A DNA stretch of 64,000 bases. Source: an uncultured Pelagibacteraceae bacterium (lineage in GTDB: Bacteria > Pseudomonadota > Alphaproteobacteria > Pelagibacterales > Pelagibacteraceae). Location: assembly GCA_902580135.1 (NCBI GenBank), contig CACHJL010000001.1:1-64000 (forward strand). The letters are read 5' to 3'. Positions 48,137 to 59,010 of this stretch are shown here, one piece after another. Within the stretch, counting starts at the first letter, position 1. The number at the start of each line of letters is the position of its first letter. Made by a program: the position numbers and the translations under genes. The notes under the pieces were generated by a model that searched no databases, was not told the DNA's origin, and worked only from the letters and a program-made list of their open reading frames with translations.

Positions 48137-49246
48137 CTAAATGAAAGGTAAATCACAAACTTTTCCATCAAAAGTTTGATCATTTATATCAATTTTTAGT
48201 GTTTGTGACACTTCCCAAAAAGGCTTTTTAATCATTGCTATTCCAATAACTTTTCCAAAATAGGGCGAATAACAGCCAGATCTTAATTCTCCAATTTTAT
48301 TGTTATTTTCATCTTTTAAATCGATGGATCCTGAAACATTTATTGATTTAGCATCTATTTGAACTCCCATTAATTTTCTTTTAATTCCTAAAGATTGAAT
48401 TTTTTTTAAATTTTCTTTTCCTAAAAAAACTACATTAGAATCTAGATTAATATATTTATCGAAACCACATTCGAAGGGATTGTCATTATTATCCATATCA
48501 TTTCCATATGATAACAGTGCGCTTTCAATTCTTTCAATAAGATTTGGGCACCCTGGTTTAACATCGAATTCTTTTCCCATATCAAAAAGATGATCATACA
48601 ATTCTAGACCTGAACTAGTATTTTCAACATAAACTTCATAACCTCCTTGCTTAGACCAGCCTGATCGAGCAATCAAATGTTTCGTTCCTTTAAACTCAAA
48701 GTAATCAAAATCAAAAAATTTCAATTTTGTTATTTTTTCCCCAAATATTTTTTCCATTAGCTTGAATGATTTTGGTCCTTGAACGGCCATTATATTTACA
48801 TCTGGCTCAAATATATCAACCTCAAATTTATTCCCTATTGCCAAACCTTTCGCAAATAATATTACGTCTGAATCTGCAATAGAAATCCACCATCTGTTTA
48901 TATTAAATCTAAGAATAACTGGATCATTAATTAAACCTCCCTTATCATCTATGATTGGGCAGTAATAACATCTTCCATCTCTAGATTTAGATAAATCTCT
49001 ACAAGTCATTAACTGAACAAGCTTTGCTGCATCATTTCCAATAATTTCGACTTGTCTTTCGCCAGCAACATCCCAAACTTGTACATTTTTTTTAAGATGA
49101 TTATAAGAATCTTCAATAGATCCAAAAGCTGCGGGCAATAACATATGATTATATATGCTGTAAGCCGTAACACCTTGTTTCTCTATTCTAGAAGTATAAG
49201 GCGTGCTTCTCAATCTTCTTGATTTAGCAATAGAAAATGTTTTCAT
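48137..49246 (-). CDS. dmdA: DMSP demethylase DmdA (GcvT-related)
   Basis: [42 protein letters not shown]...[14 protein letters not shown]...[31 protein letters not shown]...[10 protein letters not shown] resembles Pelagibacter DmdA as I recall it. Neighbouring acyl-CoA ligase and dehydrogenase agree. Confidence 0.93.
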   Translation of the reverse strand: MKTFSIAKSRRLRSTPYTSRIEKQGVTAYSIYNHMLLPAAFGSIEDSYNHLKKNVQVWDVAGERQVEIIGNDAAKLVQLMTCRDLSKSRDGRCYYCPIIDDKGGLINDPVILRFNINRWWISIADSDVILFAKGLAIGNKFEVDIFEPDVNIMAVQGPKSFKLMEKIFGEKITKLKFFDFDYFEFKGTKHLIARSGWSKQGGYEVYVENTSSGLELYDHLFDMGKEFDVKPGCPNLIERIESALLSYGNDMDNNDNPFECGFDKYINLDSNVVFLGKENLKKIQSLGIKRKLMGVQIDAKSINVSGSIDLKDENNNKIGELRSGCYSPYFGKVIGIAMIKKPFWEVSQTLKIDINDQTFDGKVCDLPFI

Positions 49247-49281
49247 ATTTAAGTGCTTAATATTTTTTTGTTATTTAAAAA

Positions 49282-50910
49282 TCAAGATAATTCCTTGACT
49301 TTTTTTCTAAGTTCAAATTTTTGGATTTTGCCCGTTGAAGTTTTTGGCAATTCACAAAAAACTACATTCTTTGGAACTTTAAATTTAGCAAGAGTTTCTT
49401 TACAAAAATCAATTAATTCTTTTTCTGTAACAGGTTTATCTTTTACAGATTCAATAAATGCACATGGCACTTCACCCCATTTTTCATCTGGTTTGGCTAC
49501 TACTGCAGCAATAGATACCGAGGGATGTTTTGATAAAGTGTTTTCTATTTCAATTGATGAGATATTTTCACCCCCTGAAATAATTATATCTTTAGATCTA
49601 TCTTGAATTTTTACGTATCCATCTGGATGCATAACAGCTAAATCTCCACTATGAAACCAGCCACCTTTCATGGCTTTATCTGTAGCTTCTTTATCTTTAA
49701 AATATCCTTTCATAACTACATTTCCTCTTATCATTATTTCTCCAATTGTTTTTCCATCTTTTGGGACTTCCTGCATAGTTTCTGGGTCCATGATAGTTAC
49801 TCCTTCTGTATTAGGATATCTTACTCCTTGTCTAGCCTTAATCTCATTTTGTTTTTCCTCTTCAAATTCATTCCATTCTTCGTTCCATGCACATTGTGTT
49901 ACATGACCATAAGTTTCAGTTAAACCATAGACATGCATTACTTCAAAACCAAGACTTTTCATTTTTTTAAAAATTATACTTGGCGGAGGAGCTCCTGCAG
50001 TTAAAACATAAACTTTTTGTTTTAACTTTTTACGGTCAGTTTCTGGTGCCCCTGTAATCATATTTAGTACTATTGGCGCACCACCAAAATGAGTTACATT
50101 ATGTTCTTCAATTAATTCAAAAATTTTTTTAATATCAATGTTTCTTAGACAAATCGTTTTTCCATTTAACATTGGTACTGTCCAAGGATAACACCAACCA
50201 TTACAATGAAACATTGGTACAACAGTTAAAAAATTAAGTCTATTTGGCATATTCCATGCGGTCGCGCTTCCTGTTGACATTAAATATGATCCTCTATGAT
50301 GATAAACAACACCTTTTGGATTTCCAGTTGTTCCAGAAGTATAACTTAATGAAATAGCTTGCCATTCATCTTCGGGCATTTTCCAATTATAATCTTCATC
50401 ACCTGTATTTAAAAATTCTTCATATTCTAAATCACCAATTTTTTCTAATTTAGATTGATCGGCATATTTATCATTTATATCAATTATAGTAATTTTTTTA
50501 TTTAAAGCGCTTAAAGCTTTTTTAACTTCTGCGTGAAGTTGTCTATCCACAATCAAAACTTTAGCTTCACTATGATCTAAAATATATGCAATAGTTTTAG
50601 CATCTAACCTAATATTGATTGTATTTAATACTCCTCCAGTCATCGGAATTGAATAATGAGCTTCAAAAATTTCAGGAGTATTAAAAGCTAGGACTGAGAC
50701 TGTATCTCCTTTGCTAATACCAATCTTTTCCAATGCACTTGCAAATTTAATACATCTTTTATACACCTCGCTCCAAGTATATTTTCTATCTTCATAAATT
50801 AATGCTTCATAATTGGGATAAACATCTTTTGCTCTTTGCAAAAAAGAAAGTGGGGTCAAAGGAACAAAATTTGCTACATTTTTATCTAAATTTGTATCAT
50901 AATTACTCAT
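49282..50910 (-). CDS. dmdB: Acyl-CoA ligase, probable DmdB-type (3-methylmercaptopropionyl-CoA ligase)
   Basis: AMP-binding motif SLSYTSGTTGNPKGVVYHHRG, GWFHSGDLAVMHPDGYVKIQDRSKDIIISGGENISS. Adjacent to dmdA. Confidence 0.82.
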   Translation of the reverse strand: MSNYDTNLDKNVANFVPLTPLSFLQRAKDVYPNYEALIYEDRKYTWSEVYKRCIKFASALEKIGISKGDTVSVLAFNTPEIFEAHYSIPMTGGVLNTINIRLDAKTIAYILDHSEAKVLIVDRQLHAEVKKALSALNKKITIIDINDKYADQSKLEKIGDLEYEEFLNTGDEDYNWKMPEDEWQAISLSYTSGTTGNPKGVVYHHRGSYLMSTGSATAWNMPNRLNFLTVVPMFHCNGWCYPWTVPMLNGKTICLRNIDIKKIFELIEEHNVTHFGGAPIVLNMITGAPETDRKKLKQKVYVLTAGAPPPSIIFKKMKSLGFEVMHVYGLTETYGHVTQCAWNEEWNEFEEEKQNEIKARQGVRYPNTEGVTIMDPETMQEVPKDGKTIGEIMIRGNVVMKGYFKDKEATDKAMKGGWFHSGDLAVMHPDGYVKIQDRSKDIIISGGENISSIEIENTLSKHPSVSIAAVVAKPDEKWGEVPCAFIESVKDKPVTEKELIDFCKETLAKFKVPKNVVFCELPKTSTGKIQKFELRKKVKELS

Positions 50911-50912
50911 AA

Positions 50913-52676
50913 CTAATTAAATTTAAAATCCATTATGTAATTACTTCCTGTTATCGCTGACTTAAAATGACTTTCAGCCTTTGGTAAAACTCTATTAAAA
51001 TAAAAGTTAGCTGTTTGTATTTTGTCTTCATAAAAATCTTTATTATTGTCATAATCTTTAAAACTAACTTCTAAAACTTTTATCCAGGCATGGGCTGTTG
51101 CTACTAATCCTAAAACTTTTAAATAATCATTACAAGCTGCACTTACATCATCTTTGGAATCGTTTATTTTTTCTTTAATCCAGTCAGTAAACTTTATCAA
51201 CATATCTAAATAATTATCCAATTGCTTTGTAAATGATTGAATTTTTTCATCTTTAATATTTATTTCTTCTTTAACTAACTTTAGATATTTATCAATTATG
51301 TCTCCATTTTTAGTTACAAGTTTTCTAAAAACTAAATCAGCAGCTTGTACTGAGTTTGTGCCCTCATAAATTGGAGTAATTCTATTGTCTCTATATAATT
51401 GTTCAATACCAAGATCTTTTGTAAAACCATATCCTCCATGAATTTGCATTGCTTCACTTGTAATTTCCATACCCATATCAGTAAACATTGATTTAACTAC
51501 AGGAGTCATTAATGAAACAAAATCAGATGCCTCTTGTTTTGCATTTTCATTACTATGATGAAGACTAACTTCTGTCTGTTGCGATAGCCAAAAGCATAAT
51601 GCTCTTTCTCCCTCAATTATTGATTTCATATTTAATAATGATCTTCTTATATCTGCATGGTCGATTATAAAATCAGCACCATTTTGAGACTTCGTATTAT
51701 TTGCTTTTCCTTGTTTTCTTTCTTTTGCATAAGAAAGTGAATTTTGATATGCAATTTCAGATATTCCAAGACCTTGTATTCCAACAACAATTCTTTCTAA
51801 ATTCATCATTGTAAACATTGAATTAAGTCCTCTATTTTTTGGCCCAATCATATAACCAGTGGCTTCATCAAAATTTAGAACACATGTTGCCGATCCTTTA
51901 ATGCCCATCTTATTTTCTATAGATCCAGTTGATACACCATTTCTAGAACCTACATTTCCATCTTCTTTAACAATAAATTTAGGAACAAGAAAAAGGCTTA
52001 TACCTTTTGTGCCTTTTGGTGAGTCAGTTGCTCTTGCTAAAACTAGATGAATTATATTTTCAGTTAGATCATGATCTCCTGAAGTAATAAATATTTTTTG
52101 TCCACTAATCTTGTAAGTGCCATCGGATTGTTCTTCTGCCTTTGTTTTTAATAGACCTAGGTCAGTACCACAGACTGGTTCGGTAAGGCACATAGTACCA
52201 CTCCACTTACCTTCAACCATCTTTGGTAGATAAGTATTTTTTATTTCTTCGCTAGCATGACGCAATATACAATTATAAGCCCCTATGGTTAACTCACTAT
52301 AAAGTTTAAATGCAAGGGATGTCGATGATAACATTTCATCAAAGAAAGTACTGACAGTTTTCGGCATTCCTTGTCCCCCATATTTAGGGTCACAAGACAA
52401 AGAAATCCATCCATCTTCAATAAATTTTTTATATGCCTCTTTATACCCAGGAGAAGTTCTAACTACTCCATTTTCTAAAACAGGAGGGCTCTCATCTCCT
52501 GATTTTGCTAAAGGTAATATTAAATTTTGACTAATTTTTGCAGCTTCTTCTAAAATATCTTTAACTAATTCTGAATTTACTTCTTTATATTTTTCAATTT
52601 CATTATATTTTTCATTGTTTCTCAACTTATTAAAAAGAAACATCATGTCTTCTAATGGAGCAATATAATTTGGCAT
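50913..52676 (-). CDS. dmdC: Acyl-CoA dehydrogenase, probable DmdC-type
   Basis: MCLTEPVCGTDLGLLKTKAEEQSDGTYKISGQKIFITSGDHD, QIHGGYGFTKDLGIEQLYRDNRITPIYEGTNSVQAADL. Long (587 aa) form next to dmdB/dmdA. Confidence 0.82.
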   Translation of the reverse strand: MPNYIAPLEDMMFLFNKLRNNEKYNEIEKYKEVNSELVKDILEEAAKISQNLILPLAKSGDESPPVLENGVVRTSPGYKEAYKKFIEDGWISLSCDPKYGGQGMPKTVSTFFDEMLSSTSLAFKLYSELTIGAYNCILRHASEEIKNTYLPKMVEGKWSGTMCLTEPVCGTDLGLLKTKAEEQSDGTYKISGQKIFITSGDHDLTENIIHLVLARATDSPKGTKGISLFLVPKFIVKEDGNVGSRNGVSTGSIENKMGIKGSATCVLNFDEATGYMIGPKNRGLNSMFTMMNLERIVVGIQGLGISEIAYQNSLSYAKERKQGKANNTKSQNGADFIIDHADIRRSLLNMKSIIEGERALCFWLSQQTEVSLHHSNENAKQEASDFVSLMTPVVKSMFTDMGMEITSEAMQIHGGYGFTKDLGIEQLYRDNRITPIYEGTNSVQAADLVFRKLVTKNGDIIDKYLKLVKEEINIKDEKIQSFTKQLDNYLDMLIKFTDWIKEKINDSKDDVSAACNDYLKVLGLVATAHAWIKVLEVSFKDYDNNKDFYEDKIQTANFYFNRVLPKAESHFKSAITGSNYIMDFKFN

Positions 52677-52702
52677 AAATATATTCTAGAATAAATGATT
52701 AA

Positions 52703-53809
52703 TTATTGCAATTTTGAAATTATCGCATCACCCATTTCTGATGTTGAAACTTCTTTTGTGCCTTTTGATAATATATCTTTAGTTCTTAATCCTTCATCTA
52801 AAACACTTTGAACCGCTTTTTCCAAATTATTGGACTCTTTATCTAAGTCCAAAGAATATTTTAACGCCATAGCAAAACTTAAAATTGTTGCAATTGGATT
52901 CGCAATTCCATTGCCTGCTATATCAGGTGCAGAACCATGAACTGGTTCATATAATGATCTCATATTTCCATTTTTATCTTTAGCTCCTAATGATGCAGAA
53001 GGTAAAAGTCCTAGAGAACCAGTCAACATTGCTGCCTCATCTGACAACATGTCTCCAAAAAGATTATCAGTAACAATTACGTCAAATTGCTTAGGGTATC
53101 TCACTAATTGCATGGCACAATTATCTGCAAGCATATGTTTTAATTCTATATCTTTATATTCCTTTTCATGTAAAGTTTTAACTTCTTCTTTCCAAAGTTG
53201 GCCTGCCTCCATAACATTTGATTTTTCACAAGATGTAACTTTTTTGCTTCTTTTTCTCGCAAGATCAAAAGCGACACGAGCAACTCTTTCGATTTCACTT
53301 GAAGTATATACATGAGTATTAATTCCTTTTCTTTCTCCATTATCAATAGGTTTAATTCCTCTTGGCTCCCCAAAATAAATTCCTCCGGTTAGTTCTCTCA
53401 CAAAAAGTATGTCTAAATCTGATATTAAATCAGGCTTTAAACTTGAAGCATCTACTAATTGCTTAAAGCAGATTGCAGGTCTAAGATTAGCAAATAATTT
53501 TAATTCTTTTCTCAATTTTAATAATGCTCGTTCAGGTTTTTTTGAAAATTCAAGATCATCCCATTTAGGTCCCCCAACAGCTCCTAATATTACAGCTTCA
53601 CTTTCTAATGCTTTATAGAATACTTCGTCTGTAATTGGTGTTCCATTTTTTTCGTAAGAAGCACCTCCTACTAGTTCTTCCTCAATTTCAAAATCTAATG
53701 ATTTATTTTTGTTAAACCAGTTTATTATTTTTTTTACTTCACCTATAACCTCGGGGCCAATACCATCACCTGGTAATAATAAAAATTTTCTTTTTTTAAC
53801 TTTAATCAT
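52703..53809 (-). CDS. leuB: 3-isopropylmalate dehydrogenase
   Basis: [73 protein letters not shown]. Confidence 0.97.
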   Translation of the reverse strand: MIKVKKRKFLLLPGDGIGPEVIGEVKKIINWFNKNKSLDFEIEEELVGGASYEKNGTPITDEVFYKALESEAVILGAVGGPKWDDLEFSKKPERALLKLRKELKLFANLRPAICFKQLVDASSLKPDLISDLDILFVRELTGGIYFGEPRGIKPIDNGERKGINTHVYTSSEIERVARVAFDLARKRSKKVTSCEKSNVMEAGQLWKEEVKTLHEKEYKDIELKHMLADNCAMQLVRYPKQFDVIVTDNLFGDMLSDEAAMLTGSLGLLPSASLGAKDKNGNMRSLYEPVHGSAPDIAGNGIANPIATILSFAMALKYSLDLDKESNNLEKAVQSVLDEGLRTKDILSKGTKEVSTSEMGDAIISKLQ

Positions 53810-54407
53810 TAAAAATCCATGGTTTATTAGATTTTATCTCTTTTTCAAATGAAACAATATTATCTATTTTTTCTAAAGATAAGGCAATATCATCTAAACC
53901 TTCCATCAAACATTTTTTTTTAAACTCATCAATTTCAAAATTAATTTCTTTATTACCAAATTTAATTTTTTGATCAGATAAATTAACTGATATTTCTTCT
54001 TTTCTATTTGAGTATTCTGAAATTTCCTTTATTTCTTCTTCGCTTAGAGTTATAGGTAAAATTCCATTTTTAAAACAATTACTATAAAAAATATCTGCAA
54101 AGCTTGAACTAATAACGCAAGTAATTCCAAAATCTAAAAGTGCCCATGGCGCATGCTCTCTTGATGAACCACATCCAAAATTTTTTCCTGCAATTAATAT
54201 TTTAGATTTTGTAAATGGATCATTATTTAAAATAAAATTATTTATTTTATTTCCTTTTTCATCATATCTCATTTCAAAAAATAAATTTTTTCCTAAACCA
54301 GTTCTTTTTATAGTTTTTAAAAACTGTTTAGGAATAATCATATCTGTATCAATATTAACTATTGGAAGATATGCAGGTATACTTTTAACGGTTGTAAATT
54401 TTTTCAT
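53802..54407 (-). CDS. leuD: 3-isopropylmalate dehydratase small subunit
   Basis: [45 protein letters not shown]. Confidence 0.97.
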   Translation of the reverse strand: MKKFTTVKSIPAYLPIVNIDTDMIIPKQFLKTIKRTGLGKNLFFEMRYDEKGNKINNFILNNDPFTKSKILIAGKNFGCGSSREHAPWALLDFGITCVISSSFADIFYSNCFKNGILPITLSEEEIKEISEYSNRKEEISVNLSDQKIKFGNKEINFEIDEFKKKCLMEGLDDIALSLEKIDNIVSFEKEIKSNKPWIFND

Positions 54408-55811
54408 TTAATTTTGATACTTTCTGACATCATCTAGGTTTCCAGAAATGGCTGCTGCTGCTGCCATTGCAGGACTTACAAGATGAGTTCTGCCACCACG
54501 TCCTTGTCTTCCTTCAAAATTACGATTTGATGTTGAGGCGCATCTTTCTTCTGGTTTTAATTTATCAGCATTCATTGCAAGACACATTGAACATCCAGGT
54601 TCTCTCCATTCAAATCCCGAATTTATAAATATTTTATCTAAACCTTCTTGCTCCGCCTGTTCTTTAACTAATCCTGAACCAGGAACAATTATTGCATTAA
54701 CATGGGATGCTATTTTTTTATTTTTTAAAATTTTTGCTGCTTCTCTTATATCTTCTATTCTTCCATTGGTGCAGCTACCTATAAAAACCTTATCAATTTT
54801 TATATCCTTAACGTTTGTATTGGGTTTTAAACCCATATAATTTAATGATCTTTGTATTGAACTTTTTCTATCTTCATCTTTCTCATTATCTGGATTAGGA
54901 ACTTGACCATCTATTTCTATAACATCTTGTGGTGAAGTTCCCCAAGTTACCATTGGTTTTATTTCTGAGCCTTCTAAAATAATTTCTTTATCAAATTTTG
55001 CATCAGAGTCTGTTTTTAATTTACTCCAATATTCTACTGCTTTTTCCCAATTTTCATTTTTTGGAGACATAGGTTTATTTTTTAAATATTCAAATATTTT
55101 TTCGTCTGGCTGAATTAATCCAGCTCTAGCTCCACCTTCAATTGTCATATTACAAATTGTCATTCTTTGCTCAACACTTAAGACTGATATTAAATTTCCA
55201 GAATATTCAATTACATATCCTGTTCCACCTGCTGTTCCTATTTTTCCAATAATTTGTAAAATTACATCTTTTGCAGTAACTCCAACTGATAATTGACCGT
55301 TAACGCTTATTCTAAAATTTTTAGATTTTTTTTGCACTAAAGTTTGGGTTGCTAAAACATGTTCAACTTCGGATGTTCCTATTCCAAATGCTAAGGCACC
55401 AAAAGCACCATGAGTAGCAGTATGGCTATCTCCACAAACAATTATATTTCCAGGTTGAGTAAATCCTTGCTCTGGTCCAATTATATGAACAATACCTTGT
55501 CTTTTATCATCCATACCAAACAATTTAATTCCAAACTCTTCACAGTTTTTATCTAAAGTTTCTACTTGTATTCTAGAGTCTTCATCCGATATCCCTTTTG
55601 ATCTATCAGTTGTAGGAACATTATGATCTGCTACTGCAAGAGTTAATTTTGGATGTCTAACTTTTCTATTTGATGTTCTTAATCCTTCGAAAGCTTGTGG
55701 GCTTGTAACTTCATGAATTAAATGTCTATCCACAAAAAGAAGGGAAGTTCCATCTTTTTGTTCATGAACCAAATGTTCATTCCATATTTTATCGTAAATT
55801 GTTTGTGACAT
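54408..55811 (-). CDS. leuC: 3-isopropylmalate dehydratase large subunit
   Basis: [95 protein letters not shown]. Confidence 0.97.
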   Translation of the reverse strand: MSQTIYDKIWNEHLVHEQKDGTSLLFVDRHLIHEVTSPQAFEGLRTSNRKVRHPKLTLAVADHNVPTTDRSKGISDEDSRIQVETLDKNCEEFGIKLFGMDDKRQGIVHIIGPEQGFTQPGNIIVCGDSHTATHGAFGALAFGIGTSEVEHVLATQTLVQKKSKNFRISVNGQLSVGVTAKDVILQIIGKIGTAGGTGYVIEYSGNLISVLSVEQRMTICNMTIEGGARAGLIQPDEKIFEYLKNKPMSPKNENWEKAVEYWSKLKTDSDAKFDKEIILEGSEIKPMVTWGTSPQDVIEIDGQVPNPDNEKDEDRKSSIQRSLNYMGLKPNTNVKDIKIDKVFIGSCTNGRIEDIREAAKILKNKKIASHVNAIIVPGSGLVKEQAEQEGLDKIFINSGFEWREPGCSMCLAMNADKLKPEERCASTSNRNFEGRQGRGGRTHLVSPAMAAAAAISGNLDDVRKYQN

Positions 55812-55821
55812 TAAGAAAAAA

Positions 55822-56391
55822 TTATTTTTTCTGCTCTGCTTTTTCTTTTAATTGTTCTTTTTTTTTTTCGTCTTTTTCAGGAGCTTTTTTTTGAGCAGGT
55901 TTAGCTTCTGCTTTTGGTGCCTCTGCTTTAGCTTCTGCTTTTGGCGCCTCTTCAATTTTTTCTTCCGTTGCAGGCATTACATTTTCTTCGGTAACCTGCT
56001 GAATTTTTGTCTCAACATCTATACCAATTTTCTTTTTAATTTTTTCAGCTATTCTTGCAGACTTTCCTGTTCTATCTCTCAAATAATATAATTTTGCACG
56101 TCTAACTTTTCCTGATCTAATTACTTTAATAGTATCTACTATAGGACTATATAATGCAAAAGTTCTTTCAACTCCTTCACCAAAAGAAATTTTTCTTACA
56201 GTAAAAGAAGAATTAATATCTCTATTTTTTTTTGCTATGCAAACACCTTCGAAGTATTGAATTCTATCTCTTTTTCCCTCTGTAATTCTAACTCCAACTT
56301 TTATAATATCCCCAGGAAAGAAGTCTGGATGCTTTCTTTCTGAAATTATTTTTTTAACGTTGGATTGATTTATTTCTTCTATTGTTTTCAT
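55822..56391 (-). CDS. rplS: 50S ribosomal protein L19 with Ala/Lys/Glu-rich C-terminal extension
   Basis: [55 protein letters not shown], then a low-complexity [21 protein letters not shown] tail. Confidence 0.95.
   Translation of the reverse strand: MKTIEEINQSNVKKIISERKHPDFFPGDIIKVGVRITEGKRDRIQYFEGVCIAKKNRDINSSFTVRKISFGEGVERTFALYSPIVDTIKVIRSGKVRRAKLYYLRDRTGKSARIAEKIKKKIGIDVETKIQQVTEENVMPATEEKIEEAPKAEAKAEAPKAEAKPAQKKAPEKDEKKKEQLKEKAEQKK
55901..55954 (-). repeat. 27-nt imperfect tandem duplication encoding the L19 tail
   Basis: TTAGCTTCTGCTTTTGGTGCCTCTGCT (55901-55927) followed by TTAGCTTCTGCTTTTGGCGCCTCTTCA (55928-55954). Confidence 0.8.
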
Positions 56392-56392
56392 T

Positions 56393-57079
56393 TTAATTTT
56401 TTTTATATTTTTGCCATAAATCTGGTCTTCGGTCGCGTGTTATAGCCTCAGATTGGGATAAACGCCAGTCTTTAATTTTGGCATGATCACCCGATAATAG
56501 AACATCTGGTACACCTTTATCTTCCCAAATTTGAGGCTTGGTATACTGAGGATATTCTAAAAGTCCATTCTCAAAACTCTCTTCTTCAGAAGAATTTTCG
56601 TTTCCTAAAACACCTGGAAGAAATCTTAAAATTGCATCAAGAATAACAAAAGTTGCTACTTCTCCTCCTGATAAAATAAAGTCACCTATACTAACTTCTT
56701 CTATATCCCTACTTTGAATTATTCTTTCATCAATACCTTCAAAATGACCACATATAAAATTTATAGTTTTTTCATGTGAAAGCTCTTTAGCATATTGGTG
56801 ATCAAATAATCTTCCTTTGGGACTTAAATAAATTATTTTTTCTTTTTTCTTAATATTATCATCTAAAGATTTGGCCAAGACATCAGCTTTTATTAACATT
56901 CCATTTCCACCTCCATAAGGAGTGTCATCAACTGTCTTATGCTTATCAAGTGAATAATCTCTTATATTTACTGTTTCTAAATTCCAAATTTTTTCTTTCA
57001 TAGCTTTTCCAAATAAACCTTTAATCAAATAGCCCGGGAAGTATTCTGGATATAATGTAAATATTCGAGACAAAAACAT
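56393..57079 (-). CDS. trmD: tRNA (guanine-N1)-methyltransferase
   Basis: [69 protein letters not shown]. Confidence 0.96.
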   Translation of the reverse strand: MFLSRIFTLYPEYFPGYLIKGLFGKAMKEKIWNLETVNIRDYSLDKHKTVDDTPYGGGNGMLIKADVLAKSLDDNIKKKEKIIYLSPKGRLFDHQYAKELSHEKTINFICGHFEGIDERIIQSRDIEEVSIGDFILSGGEVATFVILDAILRFLPGVLGNENSSEEESFENGLLEYPQYTKPQIWEDKGVPDVLLSGDHAKIKDWRLSQSEAITRDRRPDLWQKYKKN

Positions 57080-57469
57080 TTATTTTTTTTCTTCTTTAGG
57101 TGCTTCTGCTTTAGCTTCTTCTTTAGGTGCTTCTGCTTTAGCTTCTTCTTTAGGTGCTTCTGATTCTCCTTCTTTTTTTCTATTTTTTTTAGGAATTGCT
57201 TTTTGAGGATTATTACCTTTGGCTGGCATAGGCATTATTTCTTTTTCACCTAAAATTCTTGCTACTCTGGTTGTAGGTCTGGCTCCTTGGCCTAACCAAT
57301 ATTTGATTCTTTCAATATCTAGTCCTATTCTTTCTTTTTTATCTTTTGGTAGCAATGGATTAAAAAATCCTAATTTTTCTATAAATCTTCCATCTCTGGG
57401 AAACCTACTATCTGCAACTACAATTTTGTAAACGGGTCTTTTTTTTGTTCCACCCATTGATAACCTCAT
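57080..57469 (-). CDS. rpsP: 30S ribosomal protein S16 with repetitive C-terminal extension
   Basis: [40 protein letters not shown]-terminal EAPKEEAKA repeats. Start at 57469 preferred over 57478. Confidence 0.95.
   Translation of the reverse strand: MRLSMGGTKKRPVYKIVVADSRFPRDGRFIEKLGFFNPLLPKDKKERIGLDIERIKYWLGQGARPTTRVARILGEKEIMPMPAKGNNPQKAIPKKNRKKEGESEAPKEEAKAEAPKEEAKAEAPKEEKK
57091..57162 (-). repeat. 27-nt tandem repeat (about 2.7 copies) encoding the S16 tail
   Basis: CTTCTTTAGGTGCTTCTGCTTTAGCTT at 57091-57117 and 57118-57144, partial third copy 57145-57162. Confidence 0.9.
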
Positions 57470-57494
57470 TTTTAACATTCTTTCTCCTTTTATT

Positions 57495-58853
57495 TTATTT
57501 AAGTTGATTAAAAAGTTCAGGCGGAATTCCTTTATCTGCCATTCCTTTCATATTTCCTTTAGACATCTTTTTCATCATTTCAGACATCATTTTAAATTGT
57601 TTTAACAATTTATTGATCGTAGCTACATCAGTACCAGAGCCACTAGCAATTCTTTTTTTTCTAGATCCATCAATTATTTTAGGATTTTCTCTTTCTTTTT
57701 TTGTCATTGATAAAATTACAGCTTCATTTTGAATAATAATTTTTTCATCAACACCTGCTTGATCCATTTGAGATTTAATTTTTGAAACGCCGGGAAGAAA
57801 AGACATTATACCTTCTATGCCTCCCATTTTTTTCATTTGTCTAAGCTGTGAAAGATAATCTTCTAATGAAAACTGGCCTTTTTTTAAATTGTCTTCTGTT
57901 TTTTTTAAATTTTCTTGGTCTAAATCTTCAGAGGCTTTTTCAACAAGAGAAACTATATCTCCCATACCTAATAATCTATTTGCTATTCTATCAGGATAAA
58001 AAACCTCAAAATTTTCTATTTTTTCACCAACACCTAAAAATTTGATTGGAACATCAGCAACATATTTCATACTTAATGCTGCACCACCTCTACCATCACC
58101 ATCTGATCTTGTAAGAACAATTCCTGTTAAATTAACTGTGTTTTTAAATTCTTTTGCTACATTAGCCGCAACTTGTCCTGTTAATGAATCTGCCACCAAT
58201 ATTGTCTCTGATGGATTAATTATGCTTTCAATTTGTTTGATTTCATTCATCATTTGAAAATCTATTTGAGTTCTTCCCGCTGTATCAAACAAAATTACTT
58301 CTGATCCATTTAAATTTGCAGCACTTATTGCTCTTCTACAAATATCTGCTGGAACTTGTCCTTCTATTGCTGGTAAAGTTAAAATATTATTTTGTTCTCC
58401 TAATAATCTTAATTGTTCTTGGGCTGCTGGTCTATAAACATCAAGACTAGCCATCATTACTTTTTTTTTATTATTTTTTTCTAAAAATCTTGCTAATTTT
58501 GCTGTTGTTGTTGTTTTTCCAGATCCTTGAAGTCCAACTAGCATAATAGGCACTGGGGGTACTGCATTTAATTGAATATCTGAAGTTTTATCTCCTAGAA
58601 AGGAGACTAGCTCGTCATAAACAATTTTGACCACCATTTGTCCTGGTGATGTTGAGCGAACTATTTCTTGTCCTAAAGCCTTTGGTTTAACTCTATTGAT
58701 AAATTCTTTTACAACTTCAAGAGATACATCTGCTTCTAGAAGCGCAAGTCTAATACTTTTTAAACCTTCATCTACCTGATTTTCATCTAAGGAAGGTGCT
58801 TTTTTTAAAGAAGAAAATATTTCTTCAAATTTATTCGTTAAATTTTCAAACAT
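57495..58853 (-). CDS. ffh: Signal recognition particle protein Ffh
   Basis: [46 protein letters not shown]-terminal Met-rich M domain. The listed ORF start (58934) lies inside the structured leader; ATG at 58853 is preferred. Confidence 0.97.
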   Translation of the reverse strand: MFENLTNKFEEIFSSLKKAPSLDENQVDEGLKSIRLALLEADVSLEVVKEFINRVKPKALGQEIVRSTSPGQMVVKIVYDELVSFLGDKTSDIQLNAVPPVPIMLVGLQGSGKTTTTAKLARFLEKNNKKKVMMASLDVYRPAAQEQLRLLGEQNNILTLPAIEGQVPADICRRAISAANLNGSEVILFDTAGRTQIDFQMMNEIKQIESIINPSETILVADSLTGQVAANVAKEFKNTVNLTGIVLTRSDGDGRGGAALSMKYVADVPIKFLGVGEKIENFEVFYPDRIANRLLGMGDIVSLVEKASEDLDQENLKKTEDNLKKGQFSLEDYLSQLRQMKKMGGIEGIMSFLPGVSKIKSQMDQAGVDEKIIIQNEAVILSMTKKERENPKIIDGSRKKRIASGSGTDVATINKLLKQFKMMSEMMKKMSKGNMKGMADKGIPPELFNQLK

Positions 58854-58870
58854 AATTTTACACAGCAAGT

Positions 58871-58960
58871 ATCGCACCAGTGGGCGAACCCTCGCTGACT
58901 GGTGTCGATCTCTTTGTTTCCAAAGACACCGCAAAATGCTGTATTTGCGGAAATTGCGAT
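58871..58960 (-). ncRNA. Structured ffh leader RNA (candidate cis-regulatory ffh motif)
   Basis: GC-enriched 158 nt intergenic region with nested complementarity: ATCGCA (58871-58876)/TGCGAT (58955-58960), CACCAGT (58875-58881)/ACTGGTG (58898-58904), GCGA (58884-58887)/TCGC (58892-58895), GGTGTC (58901-58906)/GACACC (58925-58930), CCGCAAA (58929-58935)/TTTGCGG (58944-58950). Confidence 0.85.
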
Positions 58961-59010
58961 AAACTATAATAGAGGTTCAAAAAGTCAATAAATAAGTTAA
59001 ATAACTATAT

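Noticed and set aside
58854-58934. N-terminal extension of Ffh (MRCLWKQRDRHQSARVRPLVRYLLCKI) in the ORF track
   Set aside because: It is a translation of the structured GC-rich leader RNA. The canonical Ffh start MFENLTNKF is at 58853.
58871-58960. Possible 4.5S SRP RNA gene (ffs)
   Set aside because: It lacks the conserved AGGUCCGGAAGGAAGCAGCC-type helix 8 core, and its position fits a cis leader of ffh better.
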